A stretch of DNA of 20,571 nt, from the NCBI GenBank assembly GCA_963205525.1, contig CAUJJP010000162.1, forward strand, positions 1 to 20,571. The letters run 5' to 3'. The stretch comes from Pseudomonadota bacterium. Its GTDB lineage: Bacteria > Pseudomonadota > Gammaproteobacteria > Burkholderiales > Burkholderiaceae. Positions 1 through 8,185 of the stretch are shown here, piece after piece (the stretch's first letter is position 1; each line of letters opens with the position of its first letter). The notes under the pieces were generated by a model. That model was not told the origin of the DNA. It was given only the letters and a program-made list of their open reading frames with translations, and did not search any database. A program made the position numbers and the translations under genes.

Positions 1-1
1 G

Positions 2-337
2 AGCGAGCTCGGCGCGCTGCGCGAGCGATTTGCCGGCGTGGCGCAGGCCAACCCATGGCTGCTGCAATGGCTGGTCGGACCGCTGACCAGCTCGCTGCTG
101 GCTGCCCAGGTGGTGTCCTGGCAGGCCCTGGTGCTGATGATCTCGCGCGGCCGGCTGACGCTGCGCACCGGCATGACCGAGCCGCAGCCGCAGGACCTGG
201 ACGCCTGGCTGCGCCTGTTCCACCAGGCCATGCGCGAGGCCAGGCGGGTCGGCGAACAGGTGGCCGAACTCGGCCACGCGAGCACCCAGCCCAGCCTGTT
301 CAGCGCCAGCCATACGCCCGACAGCGACCTTCGCTGA
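2..337 (+). CDS. 3' end of an unrecognised gene (partial)
   Basis: The reading frame is open from the first bases of the window to a TGA at 335-337, giving at least 111 C-terminal residues, so the true start lies to the left. The visible part has a Trp/Leu-rich, moderately hydrophobic stretch (PWLLQWLVGP through LVLMIS, about residues 17-46 of the visible part) followed by a charged helical tail. I do not recognise the family and assign no function. Codon use is the high-GC type of the surrounding chromosome. It is convergent with the crotonase-family gene, whose stop lies only 23 bases further on. A shifted frame over the same bases gives an Arg/Ala-rich product and is discounted. Confidence 0.6.
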   Translation, partial: SELGALRERFAGVAQANPWLLQWLVGPLTSSLLAAQVVSWQALVLMISRGRLTLRTGMTEPQPQDLDAWLRLFHQAMREARRVGEQVAELGHASTQPSLFSASHTPDSDLR

Positions 338-360
338 GCGCCCCGGATCGCTGCCGGCCT

Positions 361-1155
361 TCAACCCGCGCCGAAGCGCGGCGCGCGCTTGTCCAGGAAG
401 GCGCGTATGCCTTCGCCGCCGTTGGCATGGAAGAGGTTGCGCACGAAGTGCTCGCGCTCGCGGTCGAGCTGCGCGCGCAGGGGTGAGTGCAGGGCCTCGT
501 TCAGCAACTGCTTGGCGCTGTCCAGCGCGTTCGGCGCCATCGCCGCCAGTTCGTCGGCGAGCGCGAGGGCATGCGTCAGCGCCTGGCCGTGGTCCACGAC
601 CTCGTTCACCAGTCCCAGCCCTTGCCATGCCTGCGCCGACTGCGGCGTCGGCAGCCACAGCATGCGCAGCGCCAGCGCACGAGGCAGGCGTTGCGCAAGC
701 TGCCAGCTCGCGCCGGCATCGGGCGACAGGCCGACGCGGCCCCAGGAGAGAACGAACTTCGCATCCTCCGCCGCCACCACGAGGTCGCAGGCCAGCACCA
801 GGCTGGCGCCGGCGCCCGCGGCAAAGCCCTCGACGGCGGCGATCACCGGCTTCGGGCACTGCGCCAGCGCCTCGACCAGGCCGTGCAGCAGCTGCATGGT
901 CTCGAACTGGGCGGCGGGCTCGCCGTCGCGCACGCCGAGCAGCCGCGGCAGATTGCCGCCGCCGCAGAAGTGCTCGCCGTCGCCGCGCAGGACGAGGCAG
1001 CGGACCTCGGGGTCGGCGGCGGCGCGCTGCACCACCTCCAGGCCGGCGGCGCTGGCCTGCGGCGACAGGCTGTTGCGCGTGGCCGGATCGCTCAGGGTCA
1101 GCACGAGGGTCTGGCCCCGGCGCTCGGTGCACATTTGCGAAGCCATCGCGTTCAT
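361..1155 (-). CDS. Enoyl-CoA hydratase/isomerase family protein (oxepin-CoA hydrolase, alternative type)
   Basis: A 264-residue crotonase-fold protein, the usual length for the superfamily. The CoA and oxyanion-hole segments are visible as HFCGGGN (62-68) and EGFAAGAGASL (109-119). The active-site loop reads SPDAGASW (144-151), with Asp146 where hydratases of this fold normally carry a Glu, as in PaaG-like isomerases. The N-terminal LSDPATRNSLSPQ and the C-terminal ANGGEGIRAFLDKRAPRF are what I remember from Burkholderiales proteins annotated 'oxepin-CoA hydrolase, alternative type', thought to act in aerobic phenylacetyl-CoA breakdown. The fold is certain; the substrate is inferred from that resemblance, and no other paa gene is in view. 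Starts at Met1, Met4 or Met8 are possible because no good ribosome binding site separates them. It is divergent from the FimV-like gene. Confidence 0.85.
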   Translation of the reverse strand: MNAMASQMCTERRGQTLVLTLSDPATRNSLSPQASAAGLEVVQRAAADPEVRCLVLRGDGEHFCGGGNLPRLLGVRDGEPAAQFETMQLLHGLVEALAQCPKPVIAAVEGFAAGAGASLVLACDLVVAAEDAKFVLSWGRVGLSPDAGASWQLAQRLPRALALRMLWLPTPQSAQAWQGLGLVNEVVDHGQALTHALALADELAAMAPNALDSAKQLLNEALHSPLRAQLDREREHFVRNLFHANGGEGIRAFLDKRAPRFGAG

Positions 1156-1213
1156 TGTGGCATGCGTCGCGCAGGGCCCGGCTTTGCGCCGCGGGGCGTG
1201 TAACGAAGCGTGC

Positions 1214-1219
1214 TAGAGT
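1214..1219 (+). promoter_or_regulatory. Weak candidate -10 element for the FimV-like gene
   Basis: TAGAGT lies 33 bases before the preferred ATG, in the 96-base gap between the divergent crotonase-family and FimV-like genes. No convincing -35 hexamer lies at the right distance, so this is only a suggestion. Confidence 0.25.
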
Positions 1220-1251
1220 GGCCCGGCGTCGGATTCCCACATGTGCCGAGC

Positions 1252-3294
1252 ATGCAGAAGAAGAAGCGGATTCCGTTCGTTCACCTCCTCGTCGCCGTCG
1301 GTGTCGCCTGTGCCGCCGGCCTGCCGGCCACGTCGGCGCAAGCCCTGGGATTTCTGAGCCAGACGAGCGCGACCGTGCTCGGCCGCAGCCTGGATTTCCG
1401 CGCCGTGGTGCGGCCGGACGAGGGCCAGCCGCTGGAGGCTGCCTGCGTGCGTGCGGTGGTGGGCGTCGGCGAGCGCACGCTGCCGGCGCACGCCGTGAGC
1501 AGCGTGGTGACCACCGGGCCGGGTGACACCGCGGTGGTGCGCGTCGTCACCCAGAGCCGGATCGACGAACCCATCGTCACCGTCCGGCTGGAGATCGGGT
1601 GCAACTCGAGCGTGACGCGCAGCTTCACCGTGTTTGCCGACCCGCCCGCGGTCGAGCTCAACCCCACGGCGACCGCCTTGCCGCTGGCGCAGGACGCGCC
1701 AGCGGCGCAACAGGTCTCGCAGCAGGCATCGCAACAAGCGGCGCCACAAACGGCGCTACAAGCGGCACCGGCCACCGATGCGACGCTGCGGGTCGCGCAG
1801 GCGAGCCAGACGCCGGCACCCGCCGGCCCAGGCGCCCGTGCTCCCGCCAGCGCACTTGCCGTCGCGTCTGCCGCCGCCGCGCCTGCGGCCCCCAAGGCCC
1901 AGCGACCACGTCGCAAACCGCGCGCGCGGCCGAGTGCCACCACGCCGGCCGACCCGGCACCGGCTGCAAGGTCGCGCTTGCGGCTGGAAGCATCGCCAGC
2001 GCTGCCGCCGGCCTCGGCGCCCACGGTCGAGTCGGCGTCCGAAGCGGCTTCCTCGGCGGCGACCCTGGCGCTGGTGGACGAAGCCAACGAGGCGGTGAAG
2101 TCGGCCCTGGCGGCGGCCTCGGCATCGCAGGCGCGCATCGCGGCGCTGGAGCGCAGCGTGCAGGCGCTGACCGCAGCCGCCAGCGAGCAGCGTGCCCTGG
2201 TCGAGCAACTGGGTCTGCGCGCCGCAAGGGCGCAGTCGGACTCGCGCTGGTTCTGGCCGCTGCTGCTCGCGGCCGCGGTGCTGGCACTGCTCTCGGCCTG
2301 GCTGTGGTGGCGCTTGCGCGAACTGGAGCGCGAGCGCCGCCAGGGCTGGCTGGCTGCCGCGCAGGCGACGCCTTCGGCTCCGACTGCAGGCGGGCCGATG
2401 CCGGCGCCCGGACCTGGGGACCGTCCTTCGTCCTCGCAGCTGCCCTTGCTGGTGGAGCGCCGGCTGCGTCCGCGCAACGGGGTGGGCGCCGGGCTGGCAC
2501 CGGCTCATCAGCCCATACCCTCCGAGTTTCCCGCCCCGGCTCCCATGCCGCGGCGCGAGCTCCCGCGCAGTGAACAGGCCGAGCCGCAAGCCGAGGCCGA
2601 GCTTGACGTCCAGCGCACCCTGCCCTTGGTCGGCGCGCCGCCGCCGCGCGCGCCGGCAGCACCGGTACCACAGGCGCCGCGCGACGTCAGCGCCGAGGAG
2701 CTCATAGACCTGGAGCAGCAGGCCGAGTTCTTCGTCGTCCTCGGCCAGGACGAGGCGGCGATCGACTTGCTGGTGGCGCACGTGCGCGACAGTGGCGGCG
2801 CCAGCCCGCTGCCCTATCTGAAGCTGCTGGAGATCTACCACCGGCGCGGCGACCACGAGGCCTACGAGCGCACGCGTGATCGCTTCAACCAGCGTTTCAA
2901 CGCCCACGCGCCGGCCTGGGACATCGGCGCCGGGGCGGGCCGCGTGCTGGAGGACTACCCGGTCGTCGTGAGCTGGCTGCAGCGGGTCTGGCCGCGACCG
3001 CTGGACGCGATGGCGGACCTGGAGTCGCTGCTGTTCAGGCGCGATGGCGGCGAACTGTTCGATCTGCCGGCCTACCGCGAGCTGCTCATGCTCTACGGCC
3101 TGGCGCGCGAGCTGCTGGACGGCGAGCCCGGCAGCGGCCAGCCGGTGGACGTACTGCTGCCGCTGGCCGACGGTGACGGCTTCATGCAGACCTCGCCGCG
3201 CCCGTATTTCGGCGACGAGACCCGCCCGCTGGAGGTCCAGCCCACGGCGCCGCTGGACCTGGACCTCGACGAGGGCAGCGGACGCCTGGGCTGA
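1252..3294 (+). CDS. FimV-like protein with signal peptide, coiled coil, one TM helix and C-terminal TPR-like domain
   Basis: From ATG 1252 the product has 680 residues. Order of parts: signal peptide (about 1-32, basic MQKKKR then hydrophobic, ending TSAQA); a compact domain beginning LGFLSQTSATVLGRSLDFRA, which resembles the N-terminal region of FimV-family proteins; a long Ala/Pro/Gln/Arg low-complexity linker; a predicted coiled coil (about 272-330); one membrane helix (about 333-355, WFWPLLLAAAVLALL); another linker; and a C-terminal helical-repeat domain (about 481-563, starting IDLEQQAEFFVVLGQDEAA). FimV proteins sit in the inner membrane and act in type IV pilus assembly, twitching and pole organisation. 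No LysM motif is apparent between the N-terminal domain and the linker, although typical FimV has one. A GTG at 1210 would add 14 residues ahead of the signal peptide, so I prefer 1252. The gene stands alone, convergent with the aminotransferase gene. Confidence 0.75.
   Translation: MQKKKRIPFVHLLVAVGVACAAGLPATSAQALGFLSQTSATVLGRSLDFRAVVRPDEGQPLEAACVRAVVGVGERTLPAHAVSSVVTTGPGDTAVVRVVTQSRIDEPIVTVRLEIGCNSSVTRSFTVFADPPAVELNPTATALPLAQDAPAAQQVSQQASQQAAPQTALQAAPATDATLRVAQASQTPAPAGPGARAPASALAVASAAAAPAAPKAQRPRRKPRARPSATTPADPAPAARSRLRLEASPALPPASAPTVESASEAASSAATLALVDEANEAVKSALAAASASQARIAALERSVQALTAAASEQRALVEQLGLRAARAQSDSRWFWPLLLAAAVLALLSAWLWWRLRELERERRQGWLAAAQATPSAPTAGGPMPAPGPGDRPSSSQLPLLVERRLRPRNGVGAGLAPAHQPIPSEFPAPAPMPRRELPRSEQAEPQAEAELDVQRTLPLVGAPPPRAPAAPVPQAPRDVSAEELIDLEQQAEFFVVLGQDEAAIDLLVAHVRDSGGASPLPYLKLLEIYHRRGDHEAYERTRDRFNQRFNAHAPAWDIGAGAGRVLEDYPVVVSWLQRVWPRPLDAMADLESLLFRRDGGELFDLPAYRELLMLYGLARELLDGEPGSGQPVDVLLPLADGDGFMQTSPRPYFGDETRPLEVQPTAPLDLDLDEGSGRLG
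1708..1770 (+). repeat. Degenerate Gln/Ala-coding tandem repeat inside the FimV-like gene
   Basis: Three 12-base units lie in tandem at 1735-1770: CAAGCGGCGCCA, CAAACGGCGCTA and CAAGCGGCACCG. They are preceded by two looser units, CAACAGGTCTCG (1708-1719) and CAGCAGGCATCG (1720-1731). They encode QQVS/QQAS then QAAP/QTAL/QAAP in the flexible linker. The unit length keeps the frame, so copy-number changes would only alter linker length. Confidence 0.6.
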
Positions 3295-3336
3295 CACTTG
3301 CGCCGGGCGGCCCTGGCTAACCGCAACACCGGGCGA

Positions 3337-3361
3337 GCCGTCCGGCAACCGTCAGGACGGC
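3337..3361. terminator. Hairpin between convergent genes, doubtful terminator
   Basis: GCCGTCC (3337-3343) and GGACGGC (3355-3361) form a perfect 7-base-pair stem with an 11-base loop in the 87-base gap between the FimV-like and aminotransferase stops. No T-run follows on either strand, so intrinsic termination is doubtful. This gap holds nothing else that I can see. Confidence 0.25.
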
Positions 3362-3381
3362 GCGGCGGCCGCCAGCCCTCT

Positions 3382-4539
3382 TCAGAGCCGCGCCAGGCGT
3401 GCCAGCGCGTCGTCCAGGGTCTGGTCCTTCTTCGCGAAGCACAGCCGCGCCAGGCCTTGCTGGCGGCCGTCGGCGTAGAAGGCACTGATCGGGATCGCCG
3501 CCACGCCGAGCTCGGTGGTCAGCCACTCGCAGAACGCGATCTCGTCCAGGCCGCTCACGCGCGCGTAGTCCACGGTCTGGAAATAGGTGCCTTCGCAGGG
3601 CAGCAGACGCAGCTTGGACGACGCCAGACCGGCGCGGAAGCGGTCGCGCTTGGCCTGGTAGAAGGCCGCCAGACCCATGTAGGGCGCCGGATCGGCGAGG
3701 TAGCCGGCCAGCGCGTGCTGCATCGGCGTGTTGACGCAGAACACGTTGAACTGGTGCACCTTGCGGAACTCGGCCATCAATGGCGCCGGGGCGGCCACGG
3801 TACCGACCTTCCAGCCGGTGACGTGGAAGGTCTTGCCGAAGCTGGAGATGACGAAGCTGCGCGCCGCCAGCCCCGGCAGGCTGGACGCCGAGACGTGCGG
3901 CCGGCCGTCGAACACCATGTGCTCGTAGACCTCGTCGCTGATCAGCAGCACCTCGGTGGGCGCCAGCAGCTCGGCGAGCTGCTGCCACTCCTGTGCCGTC
4001 CAGACGCTGCCGGTGGGATTGTGCGGCGAGTTGACGATGATTGCCCGCGTGCGCGGCCCGATCGCCGTGCCGATGGCGTCCAGGTCGGGGCGGAAGCTGC
4101 CTGGCTTCAGCGGCACACGCACGACCCGGCCGCCCGCCAGCGCGATGCTGGGGGCGTAGCTGTCGTAGCAGGGTTCGAGGACGATGACCTCGTCGCCCGG
4201 GTGCACGCAGCACAGCACCGCGGTCAGGATCGCCTGCGTCGCGCCGGCGGTCACGGTCAGCTCGGCCTCGGCGTCGTAGCGGTGGCCGTACAAGGCCGCG
4301 ATCTTGGCCGCCACCGCCTGGCGCAGCGCCGGCACGCCGGTCATGGGCGCGTACTGGTTCAGGCCGCGCTGCATCGCGTGCGTGACCTGCTGCGTGAGTG
4401 CGGGGTCGCAGTCGAAGTCCGGGAAGCCCTGGCCGAGGTTGACCGCGCCGGTCCGTGCGGCCAGCGCCGACATGAGGGTGAAGATGGTGGTGCCGACTTC
4501 GGGCAGGCGGCTGTGCAGGGCAGGGCTGGGCTGGGTCAT
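3382..4539 (-). CDS. PLP-dependent class I/II aminotransferase, methionine aminotransferase (YbdL)-like
   Basis: A 385-residue fold-type I aminotransferase of full length. Visible landmarks are NLGQGFPDFD (34-43), the cofactor-ring contact SPHNPTG (171-177, Asn174), SDEVYEHMVF (201-210, Asp202 and Tyr205), the Schiff-base lysine in SSFGKTFHVTGWKVG (Lys236) and the substrate-carboxylate arginine near RLCF (Arg365). The subfamily signature GQGFPDF with GKTFHVTGWK places it with the YbdL/kynurenine aminotransferase group, which transaminates methionine and aromatic or sulfur amino acids. It starts 4 bases after the cysB stop and has no clear ribosome binding site of its own, which suggests translational coupling. 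Placement after a sulfur-assimilation regulator fits a methionine or methylthio-oxobutyrate role, but substrate specificity is inference. Confidence 0.85.
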   Translation of the reverse strand: MTQPSPALHSRLPEVGTTIFTLMSALAARTGAVNLGQGFPDFDCDPALTQQVTHAMQRGLNQYAPMTGVPALRQAVAAKIAALYGHRYDAEAELTVTAGATQAILTAVLCCVHPGDEVIVLEPCYDSYAPSIALAGGRVVRVPLKPGSFRPDLDAIGTAIGPRTRAIIVNSPHNPTGSVWTAQEWQQLAELLAPTEVLLISDEVYEHMVFDGRPHVSASSLPGLAARSFVISSFGKTFHVTGWKVGTVAAPAPLMAEFRKVHQFNVFCVNTPMQHALAGYLADPAPYMGLAAFYQAKRDRFRAGLASSKLRLLPCEGTYFQTVDYARVSGLDEIAFCEWLTTELGVAAIPISAFYADGRQQGLARLCFAKKDQTLDDALARLARL

Positions 4540-4543
4540 GGGT

Positions 4544-5542
4544 TCACAGTGCGTAGTCGTCGCCGCCGCCGGCCACCGCGCGCTCGATCAGCGCGCGCGT
4601 GAGCCGGTCGGACAGCAGTTCGGCGAAGGTGTAGACGAAGTGGCGCAGGTAGGCGCCGCGGCGAAAGGCCACGCGTGAGATGTTGCGGCCGAACAAGTGC
4701 CCCACCGGGCGCGCGAGCAGGCCGGTGCGATACGCCGCCGCGCTGCCAGGCTCGGCAGCGCTGGCCACGGTGGCGCCGGCCGCATCGCTGTCCTCGCGCA
4801 TCGCCATCTCGGCCACCAGGCCGACGCCCAGGCCGAGCCGGACATAGGTCTTGATGACGTCGGCGTCGATCGCCTCCAGCACGAAGTCCGGCGTCAGGCG
4901 GCGCTGCGCGAAGGCCTGGTCGATGCGGCGCCGGCCGGTGAAGCTGGGGTGGTAGGACACCAGCGGCTGCGCCGCCAGCTGCTCCAGGGTGAGCGCCGGG
5001 CCTTCGGCCAGGGCGTGCCCGACCGGCATCACCGCCACGTGCTGCCAGTCGTAGCAGGGCAGGGTGATGAGCTCCGGGTGCTCCTCCAGCGATTCGGTGG
5101 CCAGGCCGATGTCGGCGCCACCGTCCAGCAGCATGCGCGCCACCTGGTCCGGGTTGCCCTGGTGCAGCGCCACCCGTACCGCCGGGAAGCGCCGGCGCAG
5201 CTGGGCGATCGGCCCCGGCAGGGTGTAGCGGGCCTGGGTGTGGGTGGTGGCGATCGACAGGGTGCCGCTTTCCTGGCGCGAGTACTCCTCGCCGATGCGG
5301 CGCAGGTTGTCCAGCTCCTGCAGGATGCGCTCGATCGCCGCCACCACCTGGGTGCCGGGCTCGGTGACGCGACGCAGGCGCTTGCCGTGGCGCTGGAAGA
5401 TCTGCACCCCGAGCTCCTCCTCCAGCTCGAGGATGGCCTTGCTGACCCCGGGCTGCGAGGTGTGCAGGGCGCGCGCCGCCTCGGTCAGATTCAGGCCGCG
5501 GCGCACCGCCTCGCGCACGTAGCGGAACTGGTGCAGGTTCAT
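4544..5542 (-). CDS. cysB: CysB-type LysR-family regulator of sulfur assimilation
   Basis: From the ATG at 5542 the product has 332 residues, near the length of known CysB proteins. The winged helix-turn-helix occupies about residues 1-60 (LTEAARALHTSQPGVSKAI), followed by the linker helix. The effector domain contains TTHTQARYTLPG (99-110), the motif that binds sulfate in CysB, with Thr100 and Thr102 on the binding loop. This motif separates CysB/Cbl from other LysR proteins. CysB activates sulfate and sulfonate assimilation genes, with N-acetylserine as inducer in enteric bacteria. The start codon overlaps the cbiX stop by 4 bases (ATGA), so translation is probably coupled. A longer frame reaching 5752 would bury cbiX and lacks the conserved start MNLHQFRYV, so it was not used. 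Cbl is the alternative name, but it is mainly enterobacterial. Confidence 0.92.
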   Translation of the reverse strand: MNLHQFRYVREAVRRGLNLTEAARALHTSQPGVSKAILELEEELGVQIFQRHGKRLRRVTEPGTQVVAAIERILQELDNLRRIGEEYSRQESGTLSIATTHTQARYTLPGPIAQLRRRFPAVRVALHQGNPDQVARMLLDGGADIGLATESLEEHPELITLPCYDWQHVAVMPVGHALAEGPALTLEQLAAQPLVSYHPSFTGRRRIDQAFAQRRLTPDFVLEAIDADVIKTYVRLGLGVGLVAEMAMREDSDAAGATVASAAEPGSAAAYRTGLLARPVGHLFGRNISRVAFRRGAYLRHFVYTFAELLSDRLTRALIERAVAGGGDDYAL

Positions 5543-5931
5543 GGCGGTCCCGCGCTGTGCGCCGCTCCAAGAGCGGCCAGGGCCGCGGCAGCGATGGCGT
5601 CCATCACCGCCGGCAGCTCGCCCACCGGCGGCTGCAGCGTCCAGCGCAGCCCGGGGTGAAGCGCGCGCAATTGGTCGAGCAGCCCGGGCAGGGTCTGCCG
5701 CAGGTGGTTGCCGGCGCCGAAGAACAGAGGCAGCACCACGACCTCGGTGCATCCGGCAGCCGCCAGCTCGGCGCCGGCCTGCGCCAGATCGGGCGCCATC
5801 AGCTCCAGGAAGGCCAGCCGCAGCTCGACCGTCGGTGCCTGCGTGCGCACGCGCTCGGCCAGCGCCTGCAGCGGCGCGGCCCAGCGCGGGTCGCGCGAGC
5901 CGTGGGCCAGGAGCACGATGCCGGGCTTCAT
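5539..5931 (-). CDS. cbiX: Small sirohydrochlorin chelatase/ferrochelatase (CbiX family)
   Basis: A 130-residue single-domain CbiX protein, the short form that works as a homodimer. It begins KPGIVLLAHGSRDPRW, with the metal-binding His10 in LLAHGSRD, and has the second conserved region LPLFFGAGNHLRQT with His76. The family inserts cobalt or ferrous iron into sirohydrochlorin. In a betaproteobacterium with cysB next door, siroheme for sulfite and nitrite reductases is the likely product, though a role in cobalamin synthesis cannot be excluded. The start lies 4 bases after the lptG stop and its stop overlaps the cysB start by 4 bases. The two genes together make a plausible sulfite-reduction support unit. 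Confidence 0.88.
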   Translation of the reverse strand: MKPGIVLLAHGSRDPRWAAPLQALAERVRTQAPTVELRLAFLELMAPDLAQAGAELAAAGCTEVVVLPLFFGAGNHLRQTLPGLLDQLRALHPGLRWTLQPPVGELPAVMDAIAAAALAALGAAHSAGPP

Positions 5932-5935
5932 GGCG

Positions 5936-7036
5936 TCAGCGGTAGCGCACCAGCCAGCCGAAGGCGGCCAGCGAGAGCAGCAGGTAGACCAGCCCAGGCG
6001 CCGCGGACACCAGCCAGGGCGTGAGGTCGGACAGCAGGCCGATGTGGCCGGCCACGTTGTTCAGCAGCACGAAGCTGATGCCCAGCATGATGCCGCCGAA
6101 CACCTTCAGGCTGACCCCGCCGGCGCGCGCCGAGAGGTAGGCGAAAGGCAGCGCCAGCGCCACCATCACGACGCAGGCCAGGGGGTACAGCGCGCGCTTC
6201 CAGAACTGCAGCTCGTAGCGTTGCGCGGCCTGCTCCTGCGCCTGCAGGTGGCGGCTGTAGCGCCACAGCTCGAGCGTCGTCATGGTTTCCGCCGGCAGCA
6301 GCGCGGCGGCCACCACCCGCGCATCCAGCGTCGTCGGCCACTGCCGCTGCGCATCGTGCCGGTGCAGCACCGCGCCTGCGCCGTCCGCGGGCCAGGTCAG
6401 CGACTGCGCATCCTCCAGCCGCCAGGCCGCGTCGCCCACCACGGCGTGCGGCGCGCTCAGGCGCTGCGCCAGCCGGCCCTGGGCATCGAAGGCGTAGATG
6501 CGCACCTCGCGCAGCGTGCCGTCGGCGTTCAGGCCGCCGACCTTGACCGACACCGACTGCGTGCCGGCGCTGGTCTGCGCCCGCTCCTTGAGCCAGGCAC
6601 CAGGGCCCGAGAGGTTCAGGCCGCCGCCGGCTCGCGCCTTCAGCAGCACCGCCTGGCGCTCGCTCACCGGGGCCACGATGTCGCCGAGGGCGAAGGTCAG
6701 GAGCGCGAACGCCGCGCCCAGCGCGGCCAGCAGCAGCAGCGCCCGCTTCGGCCCCAGGCCACCGGTGCGCAGGATGGTGAACTCCGAGCTCTGCGCCAGC
6801 CGCGCCAGCGCGTAGATGGTGCCGATCAGCACCGCGATCGGCATCAGCTCGTAGCCGTGACCGGGCAGCGCCAGCAGCGCCGTCAGCACCGCCACCGCCA
6901 CCGTGCGTCCGCGCTGGCCCACGCTGTCGAGCTGGTCGACGAGGTCGATGAAGAAGAACAGCGAGAGGAAGGCCAGACCGACGAAGACGACCGCCGACAC
7001 GATGTCGCGGTACAGCAGCCGGCGTACCGTCTTCAT
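5936..7036 (-). CDS. lptG: LPS export ABC transporter permease LptG
   Basis: A 366-residue YjgP/YjgQ family membrane protein beginning [12 protein letters not shown]. Three N-terminal membrane helices (VVFVGLAFLSLFFFIDLV near residues 17-34, then two around 50-110) are followed by a periplasmic beta-jellyroll region and three C-terminal helices, the standard LptF/LptG layout. With LptF and the LptB ATPase it lifts lipopolysaccharide out of the inner membrane to the LptC-LptA bridge. The start overlaps the lptF stop by 4 bases (7033-7036). An upstream extension to 7099 would run into lptF and lacks family similarity. It is called LptG rather than LptF because it is second in the conserved pair and carries the typical LYRDI start. 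Confidence 0.93.
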   Translation of the reverse strand: MKTVRRLLYRDIVSAVVFVGLAFLSLFFFIDLVDQLDSVGQRGRTVAVAVLTALLALPGHGYELMPIAVLIGTIYALARLAQSSEFTILRTGGLGPKRALLLLAALGAAFALLTFALGDIVAPVSERQAVLLKARAGGGLNLSGPGAWLKERAQTSAGTQSVSVKVGGLNADGTLREVRIYAFDAQGRLAQRLSAPHAVVGDAAWRLEDAQSLTWPADGAGAVLHRHDAQRQWPTTLDARVVAAALLPAETMTTLELWRYSRHLQAQEQAAQRYELQFWKRALYPLACVVMVALALPFAYLSARAGGVSLKVFGGIMLGISFVLLNNVAGHIGLLSDLTPWLVSAAPGLVYLLLSLAAFGWLVRYR

Positions 7037-8145
7037 GCCGGCACCCTTCGCGGCTCCCGGCGCGGCCACAAGCGCCGAGCCGCGCCCTGGTCGCGCCACA
7101 CCAGCAGGGCCAGCGCGAGCGTGAAGGCGCTGCCATGCAGCGTCAGCAAGGCCAGGCCCAGCTCCAGCCGGCCGGAGGCCACCCAGGCCTGCGCGAGCCC
7201 TATCAGGTTGTAGTAGACGACGAAGCCCAGCAGCGCGAACAGGAGGTTCCAGTTGCTCGGCCGCCGCGGCGAGGTGGCCGACAGGCCAATGCCCAGCAGC
7301 AGCAGGTTGGTCGCCCCCAGCACCAGCCCGAGGCGCCAGGACAGCTCGCCCTGGTGGCGCAGGCCGGGCTCGCGCAGCAGGTCCACGGTGGCCATGGCAC
7401 GCGGCGGCAGCTGGGTCGCCAGCCTTGCTGCGCGCTCCCCGATGACGACCCGGTAGTCCGCGAACTCGGCCTGCGCGAGCTCGCCGCTGCGCTGGTCGAT
7501 GTCGGTGCGCTGGCCGCGCTCGAGCACCAGCACACGGTCCTCGCCTTCGGTCTGCAGCCGACCCTCGCTGGCCGAGGTCACCGACTCGACCTTGCCGTTG
7601 TTGGCCAGCACGAAGACGTTGCGCGCCAGGGCCGGCGCGTCGCCGCCCTGCGCGTCGCGCTCGATGAAGAACACGCGCGAGCCGTCGGCTGATTGCTGGA
7701 ACACGCCCGGCGTCACGCGCGAGAGGTCGGAGCGTGCGGCGTAGCGCTCGCGCAGCTCGGCGCCGCTGCGGCTGCCCCAGGGCACGACGAACAGCGTCAG
7801 CGCGGCGATCACCAGCAGCACCGGCCAGGTGCTGCGCAGCACCGGGCGCACGAAGCGTGAGAGTCCGACGCCGCTGGCAAACCAGATCACCATCTCGCTG
7901 TCGCGGTACATGCGTCCGAGGGTGATGACGACGGCGACGAACAGCGACAGCGCCAGCATCGTCGGCAGGTTGCTCAAGGCCACGAAACCGAGCAGCAGCA
8001 CCACGTCCTGGGGCGCGATCTGGCCCTTGGCGGCCTGGCCCACGGTGCGTATCAGCAGCATCGTCAGCACGATGGTCAGGATCACCACCAGGGTGGCGCC
8101 GAAGCCGCGCGCGAGCTCTCTCCTGACCGTCGAATCGAATACCAT
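7033..8145 (-). CDS. lptF: LPS export ABC transporter permease LptF
   Basis: A 370-residue YjgP/YjgQ family permease starting [15 protein letters not shown]. Membrane helices are visible near residues 17-36 ([18 protein letters not shown]), 50-75 and 98-120, then a periplasmic domain (FFIERD through RAARLATQL, about 140-260) and three C-terminal helices. It is the partner of LptG in the LptB2FG exporter. It is first in a minus-strand run and divergent from pepA with only 40 bases between the two starts, the same arrangement as in many proteobacteria. The promoter must sit in that short gap or inside the pepA 5' end. A longer frame reaching 8508 reads back through pepA and is rejected. Confidence 0.93.
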   Translation of the reverse strand: MVFDSTVRRELARGFGATLVVILTIVLTMLLIRTVGQAAKGQIAPQDVVLLLGFVALSNLPTMLALSLFVAVVITLGRMYRDSEMVIWFASGVGLSRFVRPVLRSTWPVLLVIAALTLFVVPWGSRSGAELRERYAARSDLSRVTPGVFQQSADGSRVFFIERDAQGGDAPALARNVFVLANNGKVESVTSASEGRLQTEGEDRVLVLERGQRTDIDQRSGELAQAEFADYRVVIGERAARLATQLPPRAMATVDLLREPGLRHQGELSWRLGLVLGATNLLLLGIGLSATSPRRPSNWNLLFALLGFVVYYNLIGLAQAWVASGRLELGLALLTLHGSAFTLALALLVWRDQGAARRLWPRREPRRVPA

Positions 8146-8185
8146 CTGCCGCTTTTCAGGGCCCCTCGGGCCAGGACGAGCGATT

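Noticed and set aside
1210..1251. GTG 1210 as start of the FimV-like gene
   Set aside because: It would place 14 residues before a good signal peptide that begins naturally at ATG 1252.
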